Below are positions 8,853 through 16,599 of a stretch of 64,000 bases of DNA, in pieces (within the stretch, counting starts at the first letter, position 1; every line of letters begins with the position of its first letter). Origin of the DNA: Amycolatopsis acididurans. GTDB lineage: Bacteria > Actinomycetota > Actinomycetes > Mycobacteriales > Pseudonocardiaceae. Location: contig NZ_JAAXLS010000002.1 of the NCBI RefSeq assembly GCF_012328925.1, positions 496,001 to 560,000 on the forward strand, given 5' to 3'. Below the pieces are notes generated by a model, which was not told the origin of the DNA, ran no database searches, and was given only the letters and a program-made list of their open reading frames with translations. A program made the position numbers and the translations under genes.

Positions 8853-10217
8853 GTGAACGTCACGGAGCTGCGGGCCACTGCTCGCCGACACCTCGGGCCG
8901 CACTTCACACGCAAGGACACCTGGGCCGGCGACTTCCCGGTGTTCGTCCGCGGTGAGGGCAGCTACCTGATCGACACCGAGGGCCGCCGCCACCTCGACG
9001 GCCTGGCCGGGCTCTTCTGCGTCAACATGGGCCACGGCCGCGAAGACATCGCGCGGGCCGCCGCCAAGCAGGTCGGCACCCTCGCCTACGCCAGCAACTG
9101 GGGCTCGGCCCACCCGCCCGCGATCGAAGCGGCCGAGCTCATCGCCCGGCTCGCCCCCGGCGACCTGGGCACCACGTTCTTCGTCAACTCCGGCTCGGAG
9201 GCGGTGGAGACCGCCCTGAAGTTCGCCCGGCAGTACCACCGCAGCCAGGGCGCCCCGGAGCGGACGAAGATCATCAGCCGCGAGATGGCCTACCACGGCA
9301 CCACGATGGGCGCCCTGTCCGTCACCGGGCTGCCCGCCATCAAGAAGCCGTTCGGCCCGCTCCTGCCGGGTGTCCGGCACGTGCCCAACACCCTCGGGTT
9401 CACCGGTGACTGCGGGCCCGCGAACGAGCTCGACTGCGTGCGGGCCATCGAGGCGGTGATCCTGGAGGAAGGCCCGGAAACGATCGCGGCGGTGTTCGCC
9501 GAACCGGTGCAGAACGGGCGCGGCGCACTGGTCCCGCCGCAGGGCTACTGGCCCGCACTGCGGGCGCTGTGCGACAAGTACGGCATTCTGCTCGTCTCCG
9601 ACGAGGTCATCTGCTCCTTCGGACGGCTGGGACACTTCTTCGGCCACGGCCTGACCGGCGTCGTACCGGACCTGATCACCTTCGCCAAGGGCTCCACCTC
9701 GGGCTACGCCCCGCTCGGCGGCGTCATCGTGCGCGAGCAGCTGGTCGGCGAGCTCTACGACTCGCCGCTCGGCGGCGTGTTCACCCACGGCGCGACCTGG
9801 GGCGGGCATCCGGTGGCCACGGCGGTCGCGCTCGCCAACATCAGCGCCATGCGTGACGAGAAGGTGCCCGAGCATGTGCTCGCCGAGGGACCGAAGCTCT
9901 TCGCCGCACTGCGGTCACTCAAAGACGCGCACCGCTGCGTCAAGGACGTGCGCGGCACCGGGTTCTTCTACGCGATCGAGCTGACGGCCGACCGGGACAG
10001 CGGCCGGGAGCTGACCGGGGACGAGTCGCTGACCGTGTTGCGGCAGGTGCTGCCGGAGGCGTTCCGGCGCACCGGTGTGATCCTGCGCGGCGACGACCGG
10101 GGCGCCACGATGATCATGATCTCGCCTCCGCTCGTGGCCGACCAGGACGTCCTGTCCGAACTGCTGCACGGGGTCGACGGCATGCTGACCGACGTGGAAA
10201 AGGCCGTCCAGCCCTGA
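8853..10217 (+). CDS. tpa: Taurine:pyruvate aminotransferase
   Basis: A 454-residue class-III PLP aminotransferase. It transfers the amino group of taurine to pyruvate, yielding sulfoacetaldehyde and alanine. The PLP lysine is about K279 in ITFAKGSTSGYAPLGG, preceded by the Asp of LLVSDEVICSFGR. FVNSGSEAVETALKFARQYH and YHGTTMGALSVTG are typical of Tpa and omega-transaminases. The GTG at 8853 has the strong AGGAGG at 8840-8845. Tpa specificity rather than another omega-amine rests on context: Xsc, Pta, Ald and a MocR regulator all lie within 9 kb. A strong hairpin follows the gene. Confidence 0.9.
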   Translation: MNVTELRATARRHLGPHFTRKDTWAGDFPVFVRGEGSYLIDTEGRRHLDGLAGLFCVNMGHGREDIARAAAKQVGTLAYASNWGSAHPPAIEAAELIARLAPGDLGTTFFVNSGSEAVETALKFARQYHRSQGAPERTKIISREMAYHGTTMGALSVTGLPAIKKPFGPLLPGVRHVPNTLGFTGDCGPANELDCVRAIEAVILEEGPETIAAVFAEPVQNGRGALVPPQGYWPALRALCDKYGILLVSDEVICSFGRLGHFFGHGLTGVVPDLITFAKGSTSGYAPLGGVIVREQLVGELYDSPLGGVFTHGATWGGHPVATAVALANISAMRDEKVPEHVLAEGPKLFAALRSLKDAHRCVKDVRGTGFFYAIELTADRDSGRELTGDESLTVLRQVLPEAFRRTGVILRGDDRGATMIMISPPLVADQDVLSELLHGVDGMLTDVEKAVQP

Positions 10218-10233
10218 TCGACGGCGCCTCGCG

Positions 10234-10270
10234 GGCGCCGGGCACCCGGGAAGTCCGGGCACCCGGCGCC
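10234..10270 (+). terminator. Strong hairpin downstream of tpa
   Basis: GGCGCCGGG (10234-10242) pairs perfectly with CCCGGCGCC (10262-10270), and the interior adds a CCCGG/CCGGG stem. It lies 17 bp after the tpa stop. It has no U-tract, as is usual for GC-rich actinobacterial terminators. The next promoter, with TauR boxes, begins directly downstream. Confidence 0.6.
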
Positions 10271-10296
10271 CGTCGTGCTGTCCGCGGCCGTGCCCA

Positions 10297-10329
10297 TCTG
10301 GTCCCTGGGCATGCACCGGATCTGGCTCT
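10297..10329. promoter_or_regulatory. Tandem TauR-type operator upstream of the APC permease
   Basis: TCTGGTCCC (10297-10305) and TCTGGCTCT (10321-10329) repeat at exactly 24 bp. A weaker CTGGTTCC follows at 10341. The permease start lies 116 bp further on, so this transcript has a longer leader than those of ald and tpa. Confidence 0.68.
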
Positions 10330-10445
10330 CGCGCCCGGGCCTGGTTCCTTTCTACCGTGACGGGAACCACAGCAGCTCAGCTACATCACGGCGGTGGACA
10401 GCGCGGGGACACTGAGGTCCCCCGGCACCGCCGGAAGGAGGAGAC

Positions 10446-11873
10446 GTGGGTTCTGCACCGGAGACGGCCGCCTCGAGCGGTCTCAAACCTGGCCTCAAAC
10501 AGCGCCACATGAACCTGATCGCACTGGGTGGTGTCATCGGCGCCGGGCTGTTCGTCGGCAGCGGCGTGGTCATCCAGTCCGCCGGGCCCGCCGCCGTGAT
10601 CTCGTTCCTGATCGCGGGCCTGATCACCGTGCTCATCATGCGGATGCTGGCCGAAATGACGGTGGCCCGCCCCGCGCTCGGCTCGTTCTACGTCTACGCC
10701 CGCGAGGCGCTGGGCAACCGGGCCGGCTTCGCGGTGGGCTGGATGTACTGGTACTTCTTCGTGATCGTGGTGGCCGTGGAGGCGGTGGCCGGCGGGCGGA
10801 TCCTGCGCCTGTGGCTGCCGGGCGTGCCGCTGTGGGTACTCAGCCTCGGACTGCTTCTCCTGCTCACCGCGACCAACCTCGTCTCGGCACGCTCCTACGG
10901 GGAGTTCGAGTACTGGTTCTCCTCGATCAAGGTCGTCGCGATCATCGTGTTCCTCGTGCTCGGCGCGCTGTACCTGTTCGGTATCTGGCCGGGTGCGCAT
11001 GGCGGGGTGTCCAATCTGGTCTCCCACGGCGGGTTCGCACCCCTCGGTATCGGCGCGGTTCTCGCGGCCGTGGTGCCGTGCGTCGGCTTCTACACGGGCG
11101 CGGAGATCGTCACCATCGCGGCGGCCGAGTCCACCGAGCCCCGGCGCGCGATCGCCAAGGCGATGCGCTCGATCGTGTTCCGCGTGGTGCTGTTCTACGT
11201 CGGCTCGGTGTTCGTCGTGGTCGCGGTCAAGGCCTGGAACTCGCCGGATGCGGCGGTCAGCCCGTACGCCGCGGTCCTGGACGTGCTCGGTATCCCCGCG
11301 GTGGCGACCATCATGAACGGAATCGTGCTGACCGCGGTGCTGTCCTGCCTGAACTCCGCGCTCTACACCTCGTCGCGGATGCTGTTCGCCCTGACACGCA
11401 GCGGCGACGCGCCGAAGCTGTTCACCAAGCTCTCCCGCAGCGGGGTGCCCCGCCGGGCCATCGTCGCCGGCACCGCCGTGGGGTATGTCTCGGTCATCGC
11501 GGCCTACACCTCGCCGGGGCTGATCTTCCAGTTCCTGGTGAACTCCTACGGCGCGGTCGCGTTGTTCGTGTACCTGTCGATCGCGCTGGCGCAGGTGCGG
11601 CTGCGTAAGCGCCTGCAGCAGACCGATCCGTCCGCGCTCGGCCTGAAGATGTGGCTGTTCCCGTGGTTGAGCTACGCGACGATCGCGCTGATGGCGGCGG
11701 TCATCCTGGCGATGGCGTTCCTGCCCTCCACCAGGTCGCAGTTCTGGCTCAGCGCCGTCACCCTCGCGCTCATCCTCGGCGCCTACCAGATCCGCAAGCG
11801 GCGACCGTCCGGACCGGTGCACTCCGGCGAAGAGCAGGCCTCCCGCGGGTCGGCGGAAATCGCGCAGGCATGA
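10446..11873 (+). CDS. APC-family amino acid permease (GABA-permease-like), probable taurine importer
   Basis: A 475-residue, about 12-helix secondary transporter. The first helix shows the APC signature IALGGVIGAGLFVGSG, and helix 6 shows VVPCVGFYTGAEIVTIAAAES. It resembles GabP/AnsP-type permeases for small amino acids. The GTG at 10446 has AAGGAGGAG upstream. The locus has no visible tauABC importer, and this gene has its own tandem TauR-type operator, so taurine import is the best inference; beta-alanine or GABA cannot be excluded. The cytoplasmic tail is charged. The flavin reductase gene overlaps its stop codon by 4 bp. Confidence 0.85.
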   Translation: MGSAPETAASSGLKPGLKQRHMNLIALGGVIGAGLFVGSGVVIQSAGPAAVISFLIAGLITVLIMRMLAEMTVARPALGSFYVYAREALGNRAGFAVGWMYWYFFVIVVAVEAVAGGRILRLWLPGVPLWVLSLGLLLLLTATNLVSARSYGEFEYWFSSIKVVAIIVFLVLGALYLFGIWPGAHGGVSNLVSHGGFAPLGIGAVLAAVVPCVGFYTGAEIVTIAAAESTEPRRAIAKAMRSIVFRVVLFYVGSVFVVVAVKAWNSPDAAVSPYAAVLDVLGIPAVATIMNGIVLTAVLSCLNSALYTSSRMLFALTRSGDAPKLFTKLSRSGVPRRAIVAGTAVGYVSVIAAYTSPGLIFQFLVNSYGAVALFVYLSIALAQVRLRKRLQQTDPSALGLKMWLFPWLSYATIALMAAVILAMAFLPSTRSQFWLSAVTLALILGAYQIRKRRPSGPVHSGEEQASRGSAEIAQA

Positions 11874-12430
11874 TGGAGACGTTCGAGCGAGAGTGGCATG
11901 GCGAGTCCGATGTGGACGGCCGCGTGCAGGCGAATCCGAGCCATGCCCTCGGATACATTCCCTCGGGCGTCGTCGTGGTGGCCACGATGACGCCGGAGGG
12001 GCCGGTCGGGTCGGCGAGCAACTCGGTCACGCCGATCTCGCTGGACCCGCCCCTGGTGGCGTTCTTCGCCGCGGACACGTCGCCGGTCCTGGCGGCGGTG
12101 CGGGAGTCCGGCCGGTTCACGGTGAACGTGCTCGCCGCCGACCAAGCCGGAACCTACGACCGGTTCCGGCGCGGCACCTCGGCGGAGTTCGATCAGGCCG
12201 GCTGGGAGCCGGTTGGGCAGCCGCGCCTGCGGGGTGCCGTGGCCGTCCTGCACTGCGACGTCCTGGCGAGCACCCCCGTGGGCGGCCGGGTGGTGGTCGT
12301 CGGCAGGGTGCGCGGCCTCGGTGCGGTGCGCCCGGGCGCCGATCCTCTCCTGGCCTGCCGGGGCGCGCTGCACGGCCTCGCGCACACGCCACCGGACCAC
12401 CCCCACTACCGGGTGTCCCTGGCACTGTGA
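11870..12430 (+). CDS. Flavin reductase-like FMN-binding protein
   Basis: A 186-residue protein with a flavin reductase-like split-barrel domain, of the type that supplies reduced flavin to two-component monooxygenases (HpaC/SsuE-like role). Landmarks are YIPSGVVVVATM, GSASNSVTPISLDPPLVAFF (about residues 44-63), SGRFTVNVLAADQ and a C-terminal HxxxHTPPDHPHY. The start ATG at 11870 overlaps the permease TGA by 4 bp; the next codon is also ATG. No partner monooxygenase is encoded beside it. Either the partner lies elsewhere or the protein handles sulfite-flavin chemistry. That part is speculation. Confidence 0.8.
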   Translation: MMETFEREWHGESDVDGRVQANPSHALGYIPSGVVVVATMTPEGPVGSASNSVTPISLDPPLVAFFAADTSPVLAAVRESGRFTVNVLAADQAGTYDRFRRGTSAEFDQAGWEPVGQPRLRGAVAVLHCDVLASTPVGGRVVVVGRVRGLGAVRPGADPLLACRGALHGLAHTPPDHPHYRVSLAL

Positions 12431-12436
12431 CCACCG

Positions 12437-12469
12437 TCTGGCACCACCCGATGCGCTGATTCTGGACCT
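12437..12469. promoter_or_regulatory. Tandem TauR-type operator upstream of the TauE-like exporter
   Basis: TCTGGCACC (12437-12445) and TCTGGACCT (12461-12469) repeat at 24 bp. The second box reads CTGGACCTAC, close to the CTGGACYTAA box reported for proteobacterial TauR. The distance to the mini-ORF at 12526 (57 bp) matches those at ald and tpa. Confidence 0.68.
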
Positions 12470-12525
12470 ACCAGGGTGACCAGAGACGGTTCAGGGTGGT
12501 GGGACCCGCCCACCCTGGAGGTCCG

Positions 12526-12597
12526 ATGCCCCATCCGTCCCCGCGCCGCGTGTCCGATCGCGGCGAGCGCGCCGCCGGCCCGTTCGCCATCCGATGA
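12526..12597 (+). CDS. Mini-ORF 1 (23 aa), possible leader peptide
   Basis: An ATG at 12526 preceded by CTGGAGGTCCG opens a 23-codon Arg/Pro-rich frame ending in TGA at 12597. It overlaps the next mini-ORF through ATGA. GC-rich third positions are compatible with coding but cannot prove it at this length. It sits in the 255-bp gap between the flavin reductase and the TauE-like gene, directly downstream of a TauR-type operator. No family is recognised. Confidence 0.3.
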   Translation: MPHPSPRRVSDRGERAAGPFAIR

Positions 12598-12689
12598 CCG
12601 GACCCGTCCGCCCGCGGCAAGCCGGCGAGGATCACCGGAGCCCCACGACAGTCCTGCTCGCACCGGCGGACGAGGCGCTGGTCGCGTGA
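12594..12689 (+). CDS. Mini-ORF 2 (31 aa), coupled to the TauE-like gene
   Basis: The ATG at 12594 overlaps mini-ORF 1 by 4 bp. The 31-codon frame stops with TGA at 12687-12689, overlapping the exporter GTG (12686) through GTGA. The chain of ATGA and GTGA overlaps would couple translation of the exporter to the ribosome binding site at 12517-12520. No recognisable domain; a relic of a longer gene is an alternative. Confidence 0.3.
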   Translation: MTGPVRPRQAGEDHRSPTTVLLAPADEALVA

Positions 12690-13417
12690 CGATCACGATG
12701 GTCCTGGGCGCGCTCGCCGTCGCCCTCGCCGGCCTGCTCGGCGGGTTGACCGGGTTCGGTGCCTCGCTGGTCGGCACCCCGCTGCTCCTGCTCAGCGGCT
12801 TTCCGCTGCCGGAGGTGGTGGTGATCAATCTGGTCACGACGATGATCACCAGAGTCGCGGTGCTGCACCGCGAGCGTGACCACGTCACGTGGCACCGGGT
12901 GGCGGTGCTGGGTGCGGCGAGCCTCCCGGGTGCCGTGGTCGGCGCGCTCACGGTCCATCTGGTCCCGCCGCACGGCCTGCGCATCATGGCCGGCGTCGTG
13001 GTCGTGCTTTCCGGCGTACGGCTGCTGACCCGCCCGGCGAACCGGGCGCGGCCCGCGACCGCAGCCAAACAGGCGGTGGCCGGGCTGCTCGGCGGTTACC
13101 TGTCCACGACGACGTCACTCAACGGTGCGCCGCCGGCGGTGCTGCTCGCGGCCGCGAAGGTCCCACCGCGGACCTACATCGCCGATCTGGCGGGCTACTT
13201 CGTGGTGACGAACGGGCTGTCACTGATCCTGCTGACGACGGCCGGCGAGGTCGCCGTCGGGGATCTGTGGAGCCGGCTTCCCGTTCTCGTCGCCGCCGCC
13301 GTGGTGGGCAACGCCGTCGGCTCCCGCCTCGTCGGCCGGATGCCGCGTGCCGTGTTCGACCGGGCGATCGCCGGGCTGATCCTGGTTTCCGGTGTCGTGA
13401 CGACGGTCGGCGCGTGA
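12686..13417 (+). CDS. TauE/SafE-family sulfite exporter
   Basis: A 243-residue membrane protein with about 8 hydrophobic segments and the two TauE/SafE repeats: GGLTGFGASLVGTPLLLL in the first helix (about residues 20-37) and GGYLSTTTSLNGAPPAVLLAAA in the middle. The family exports sulfite and organosulfonates. In taurine pathways TauE removes the sulfite released by Xsc. The GTG at 12686 gives an N-terminus that enters the membrane directly. In-frame sequence upstream is Pro/Arg rich and not conserved. This is the second sulfite/sulfate exporter of the locus, from a family unrelated to the one at 4.9 kb. Confidence 0.85.
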   Translation: MTITMVLGALAVALAGLLGGLTGFGASLVGTPLLLLSGFPLPEVVVINLVTTMITRVAVLHRERDHVTWHRVAVLGAASLPGAVVGALTVHLVPPHGLRIMAGVVVVLSGVRLLTRPANRARPATAAKQAVAGLLGGYLSTTTSLNGAPPAVLLAAAKVPPRTYIADLAGYFVVTNGLSLILLTTAGEVAVGDLWSRLPVLVAAAVVGNAVGSRLVGRMPRAVFDRAIAGLILVSGVVTTVGA

Positions 13418-13533
13418 GCGCGGGCCAGCCGGCCGGGTGATCCGGCGGAAGGGGCCCATGGACATCTTGCGGCGCCCCATGTCGCGCAGCATCCTGTCCT
13501 TGGGAGGTCTCCAGCGCCGGAGGTGTCGCCACG

Positions 13534-14274
13534 ATGACGACGAGTGGCCCCACGCTCATTGGTTCCGTGCAGCGCGCCCTGCACCTGCTCGACGCGGTCG
13601 GTTCGGCGGACCGGCCGATGCCGGCGAAGCAGCTGGCGCACGCGGTGGCCCTTCCGCTGCCCACCACGTATCACCTGTTGCGCACTCTTGTTCACGAAGG
13701 CTACCTGCGCAAACTCGCCGACGGGTACGTGCTGGGCTCCCGCATGGAGATGCTCGGGCGGCGCGACAGCGCGCAGGCCATCCTCAGCCGTACCCGGCCC
13801 GCTCTGCGGGCACTGCGGGACGAGCTGCGGTGCGCGGTGTACCTGGCCCTGTACACCGACGGCGAGATCAAGCTGGTCGACATCGCCGACGGCCCGCACA
13901 TGGAACGGGTGGACCTGTGGGTCGGCGTGCACGAGTCCGGCCACGCGACCGCCTTCGGCAAGTGCATCCTGTCCGGGCTGGACCGGCCGGGACGCGAGGA
14001 CTACCTCAGCCGCCACCAGCTCGCCAATCTCACCCCGCACACGGTCACCGATCGCCGCCTGCTCGAACAGCGGCTGTGCACCGGCCGGCCGGTGATCGAC
14101 GACCGCGAGGAGTACCAGCTCGGCACCGCCTGCCTCGCGGTCCCGGTGCGCGGGCCAGGGCTGCTGGGCGCCGTCGCGGTCTCGCTGCCGGCCCGCCGCT
14201 ACGGCAAGGCGCTGGCCGGCGCGAGCGCGATAAGCCGGACCGCGGGCCGGGTCGCGCGCGCTATCACCATTTGA
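13534..14274 (+). CDS. IclR-family regulator of the E1/lipoyl operon
   Basis: A 246-residue IclR protein. Its N-terminal winged helix has PMPAKQLAHAVALPLPTTYHLLRTLVHEGYL (residues about 27-57). The effector domain contains HESGHATAFGKCILSG and PVIDDREEYQLGTACLAVPV. The ATG at 13534 has GGAGGTG 8 bp upstream. It precedes the E1 alpha gene by 46 bp on the same strand and probably regulates it. Effector unknown; pathway context suggests a 2-oxoacid, acetoin or a related carbonyl compound (inference). Confidence 0.87.
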   Translation: MTTSGPTLIGSVQRALHLLDAVGSADRPMPAKQLAHAVALPLPTTYHLLRTLVHEGYLRKLADGYVLGSRMEMLGRRDSAQAILSRTRPALRALRDELRCAVYLALYTDGEIKLVDIADGPHMERVDLWVGVHESGHATAFGKCILSGLDRPGREDYLSRHQLANLTPHTVTDRRLLEQRLCTGRPVIDDREEYQLGTACLAVPVRGPGLLGAVAVSLPARRYGKALAGASAISRTAGRVARAITI

Positions 14275-14285
14275 AAACCAGCCCG

Positions 14286-14314
14286 TTGCCGCACGCCGGT
14301 CTCCGTTCGACAGT
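14286..14314 (+). promoter_or_regulatory. Possible leaderless promoter of the E1 alpha gene
   Basis: TTGCCG (14286-14291), 17 bp, then GACAGT (14309-14314). The E1 alpha ATG begins 7 bp after the -10-like box and no ribosome binding site precedes it. This is the spacing expected for a leaderless actinobacterial transcript. The -10 match is weak. Confidence 0.35.
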
Positions 14315-14320
14315 GATCGT

Positions 14321-15295
14321 ATGGAACCACGAACCAGGTTGTCCCTGTACCGGACGATGGTGTTGAGCCGCACGTTCGAGGAAGCGATCTTGCGTGAGTA
14401 CCACGCGGACAAGAAGCCGGTCTTCGACATCGGCGCCGGTGCGATCCCCGGGGAGATGCACCTGTCGGCGGGCCAGGAACCGGTCGCCGCGGGCGTGTGC
14501 GCGCACCTGACGAGCGACGACGCCGTCACCGCGACCCACCGCCCACACCATTTCGCCATCGCGCACGGCGTGGACCTGCGCCGGATGACCGCCGAGATCT
14601 TCGGCCGCACCGACGGGCTCGGCCGGGGCCGCGGCGGGCACATGCATCTGTTCGATCCCGCGGTGCACTTCTCGTGCTCCGGCATCATCGCCGAGGGCTA
14701 CCCGCCCGCGCTCGGCCAGGCGCTGGCGTTCCAGCGCCGCGGCACCAACCAGGTCGCGGTCGCCGTGACCGGTGAGGGCGCGGCCAACCAGGGTGCCTTC
14801 CACGAATCGCTGAACCTGGCGTCGCTGTGGCGGCTGCCGGTGGTCTTCGTCGTGGAGGACAACGACTGGGGCATCTCCGTCCCGCGCAGCGCGTCCACCT
14901 GCGTGACGTCGAACGCGGTGCGCGCCACCGGCTACGACATGCCCGGCGAACGCGTCGAGGACAACTCCGTCGAAGCCGTCCACGAGTGCGCACGTGCGGC
15001 GATCGCCAGGGCCAGGGCGGGCGAGGGACCCAGCCTCATCGAGGTGCACACGCTGCGGTTGTGGGGGCATTTCGAGGGCGACGCCCAGGCCTACCGCACC
15101 GACCTCGAGAGCGTCGCCGGGCATGACCCGATTCCGACCTATGAAGAGCACCTGCGCGAAGCCGGCGTGCTCGACGACGCCGGTGTCAAGGACGCCAAGG
15201 AAGAGGCGGTGCAGCGGGTCGAGGACGCCATCGCCTTCGCCCGCGCCAGCGCCGAGCCCACCCCGGACACCGCACTCGACCACGTCTTCGCCTAA
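14321..15295 (+). CDS. 2-oxoacid/acetoin dehydrogenase E1 component, alpha subunit
   Basis: A 324-residue ThDP-dependent E1 alpha subunit of the PDH/acetoin dehydrogenase (AcoA) type. It has GRGRGGHMHLFD (about residue 105), the ThDP motif beginning VTGEGAANQGAFHESLNLA (about 150) and the matching VFVVEDNDWGIS. With the beta subunit it would decarboxylate a 2-oxoacid or cleave acetoin and pass the acyl group to lipoamide. The ATG at 14321 has no Shine-Dalgarno and may be leaderless. The beta subunit gene follows after 10 bp. Substrate unassigned; acetoin-type is the closest by operon shape. Confidence 0.88.
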   Translation: MEPRTRLSLYRTMVLSRTFEEAILREYHADKKPVFDIGAGAIPGEMHLSAGQEPVAAGVCAHLTSDDAVTATHRPHHFAIAHGVDLRRMTAEIFGRTDGLGRGRGGHMHLFDPAVHFSCSGIIAEGYPPALGQALAFQRRGTNQVAVAVTGEGAANQGAFHESLNLASLWRLPVVFVVEDNDWGISVPRSASTCVTSNAVRATGYDMPGERVEDNSVEAVHECARAAIARARAGEGPSLIEVHTLRLWGHFEGDAQAYRTDLESVAGHDPIPTYEEHLREAGVLDDAGVKDAKEEAVQRVEDAIAFARASAEPTPDTALDHVFA

Positions 15296-15305
15296 GGAGT
15301 TTCCA

Positions 15306-16340
15306 ATGACCGTCACCGAAACCTCGCCGGTCTCCACGCGGCGGCTCACGACCGCCAAGGCGATGGTCGAAGGGATCACCCAGGAGATGGAGCGCGACGC
15401 CGACGTCTTCGTGATGGGCGAGGATGTCGGCGCCTATGGCGGCATCTTCAGCTCCACCACCGGGCTGCTCGATCGCTTCGGGCCGACGCGGGTGATGGAC
15501 ACCCCGATCTCGGAGACCGCGTTCATCGGCACCGCGATCGGCGCCGCCGTGGAAGGCATGCGGCCGATCGTGGAGCTGATGTTCGTCGACTTCTTCGGCG
15601 TGTGCATGGACCAGATCTACAACCACATGGCCAAGATCCACTTCGAGTCCGGCGGCAACGTCCGGGTGCCGATGGTGCTGACCACCGCGGTCGGCGGCGG
15701 CTACTCCGACGGCGCGCAGCATTCCCAGTGCCTGTGGGGAACCTTCGCGCACCTACCCGGGATGAAGGTCGTCGTGCCGAGCAACCCGGCCGACGCCAAG
15801 GGACTGATGATCTCGGCGATCCGTGACGACAACCCCGTGGTCTATCTGTTCCACAAGGGAGTCATGGGCCTGCCGTGGATGGCCAAGAACCCGCGCTCGA
15901 TCGCGCCGGTGCCCGAGGAGGCCTACGAGACGCCGATCGGCAAGGCCAACATCGTGCGGCCCGGGCGGGACGTCACGATCGTCACGTTGTCGCTGTCGGT
16001 GCATCACGCCCTCGACGTCGCCGACGACCTCGCCGCGGAGGGCATCGACTGCGAGGTCGTCGACCTGCGCAGCCTGGTACCGCTGGACACCGCCACGGTG
16101 CTCGACTCGGTCGGCCGCACCGGCCGGCTGGTCGTGGTCGACGAGGACTACCAGTCCTTCGGCGTGTCCGGGGAGATCATCGCCACGATCGCCGAACACG
16201 ACCCGGGACTGCTGCGCGCGCGGGCGCGCCGCGTGTGCGTGCCGGACGTGCCGATCCCGTACGCCCGTTCGCTGGAGTACACGGTCCTGCCCACGGCCGA
16301 CCGGATCCGGCAGGCCGTCCGCGAGGCGGTCCAGGCATGA
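15306..16340 (+). CDS. 2-oxoacid/acetoin dehydrogenase E1 component, beta subunit
   Basis: A 344-residue transketolase-like E1 beta subunit. Typical blocks are FVMGEDVGAYGG, ETAFIGTAIGAAVEGMRPIVELMFVDF, QHSQCLWGTFAHLPGMKVVVPS and the C-terminal VVDLRSLVPLD plus VVVDEDYQSFGVSGEI. ATG at 15306 with AAGGAG 7 bp upstream. It forms the alpha2-beta2 E1 with the preceding gene and overlaps the lipoyl-domain gene by 4 bp (ATGA), indicating coordinated stoichiometry. Confidence 0.9.
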   Translation: MTVTETSPVSTRRLTTAKAMVEGITQEMERDADVFVMGEDVGAYGGIFSSTTGLLDRFGPTRVMDTPISETAFIGTAIGAAVEGMRPIVELMFVDFFGVCMDQIYNHMAKIHFESGGNVRVPMVLTTAVGGGYSDGAQHSQCLWGTFAHLPGMKVVVPSNPADAKGLMISAIRDDNPVVYLFHKGVMGLPWMAKNPRSIAPVPEEAYETPIGKANIVRPGRDVTIVTLSLSVHHALDVADDLAAEGIDCEVVDLRSLVPLDTATVLDSVGRTGRLVVVDEDYQSFGVSGEIIATIAEHDPGLLRARARRVCVPDVPIPYARSLEYTVLPTADRIRQAVREAVQA

Positions 16341-16573
16341 CCGACGTCCCATTCCCGCAAGTGTCCGAAAAGGACCCTGATGCCGAGGGGGTGCTCTCCA
16401 CCTGGTTCGCGGTGGACGGCCAGCAGGTGAAAGAGGGAGACCTGCTGGCCGAGGTCGCCGTCGACAAGGTGGACCTGGAGGTGACCGCGCCCGCCTCCGG
16501 GGTGGTGCGCCTGGTGGCGAAGGAGGGCGACGTGCTCGCGCAGGGCGCACTCATCGCGAGGATCGACACCTGA
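16337..16573 (+). CDS. Free-standing lipoyl (biotinyl/lipoyl-type) carrier domain
   Basis: A 78-residue protein consisting only of a lipoyl domain. The modified lysine is K44 in VAVDKVDLEV, and the mirror half carries VVRLVAKEGDVLAQG. No peripheral-subunit-binding or acyltransferase domain follows; the frame stops with TGA at 16573 and the next gene is on the other strand. It would act as a swinging-arm carrier for the E1 encoded upstream, borrowing an E2 core and E3 made elsewhere, or working as a separate carrier protein. Confidence 0.88.
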   Translation: MTDVPFPQVSEKDPDAEGVLSTWFAVDGQQVKEGDLLAEVAVDKVDLEVTAPASGVVRLVAKEGDVLAQGALIARIDT

Positions 16574-16599
16574 CCGCGGGCAGAGGCGGGCGCGTAGCG

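Noticed and set aside
12476..12685. N-terminal extension of the TauE-like exporter by 70 residues
   Set aside because: The added sequence is Pro/Arg rich with no membrane character, and the frame is also used by two better-initiated mini-ORFs. TauE proteins begin directly with a helix.
13461..13483. GACAT-N13-ATGTC inverted repeat before the second IclR gene
   Set aside because: Arms are only 5 bp and the spacer is long; there is no second copy near the regulated genes, so I do not call it an operator.
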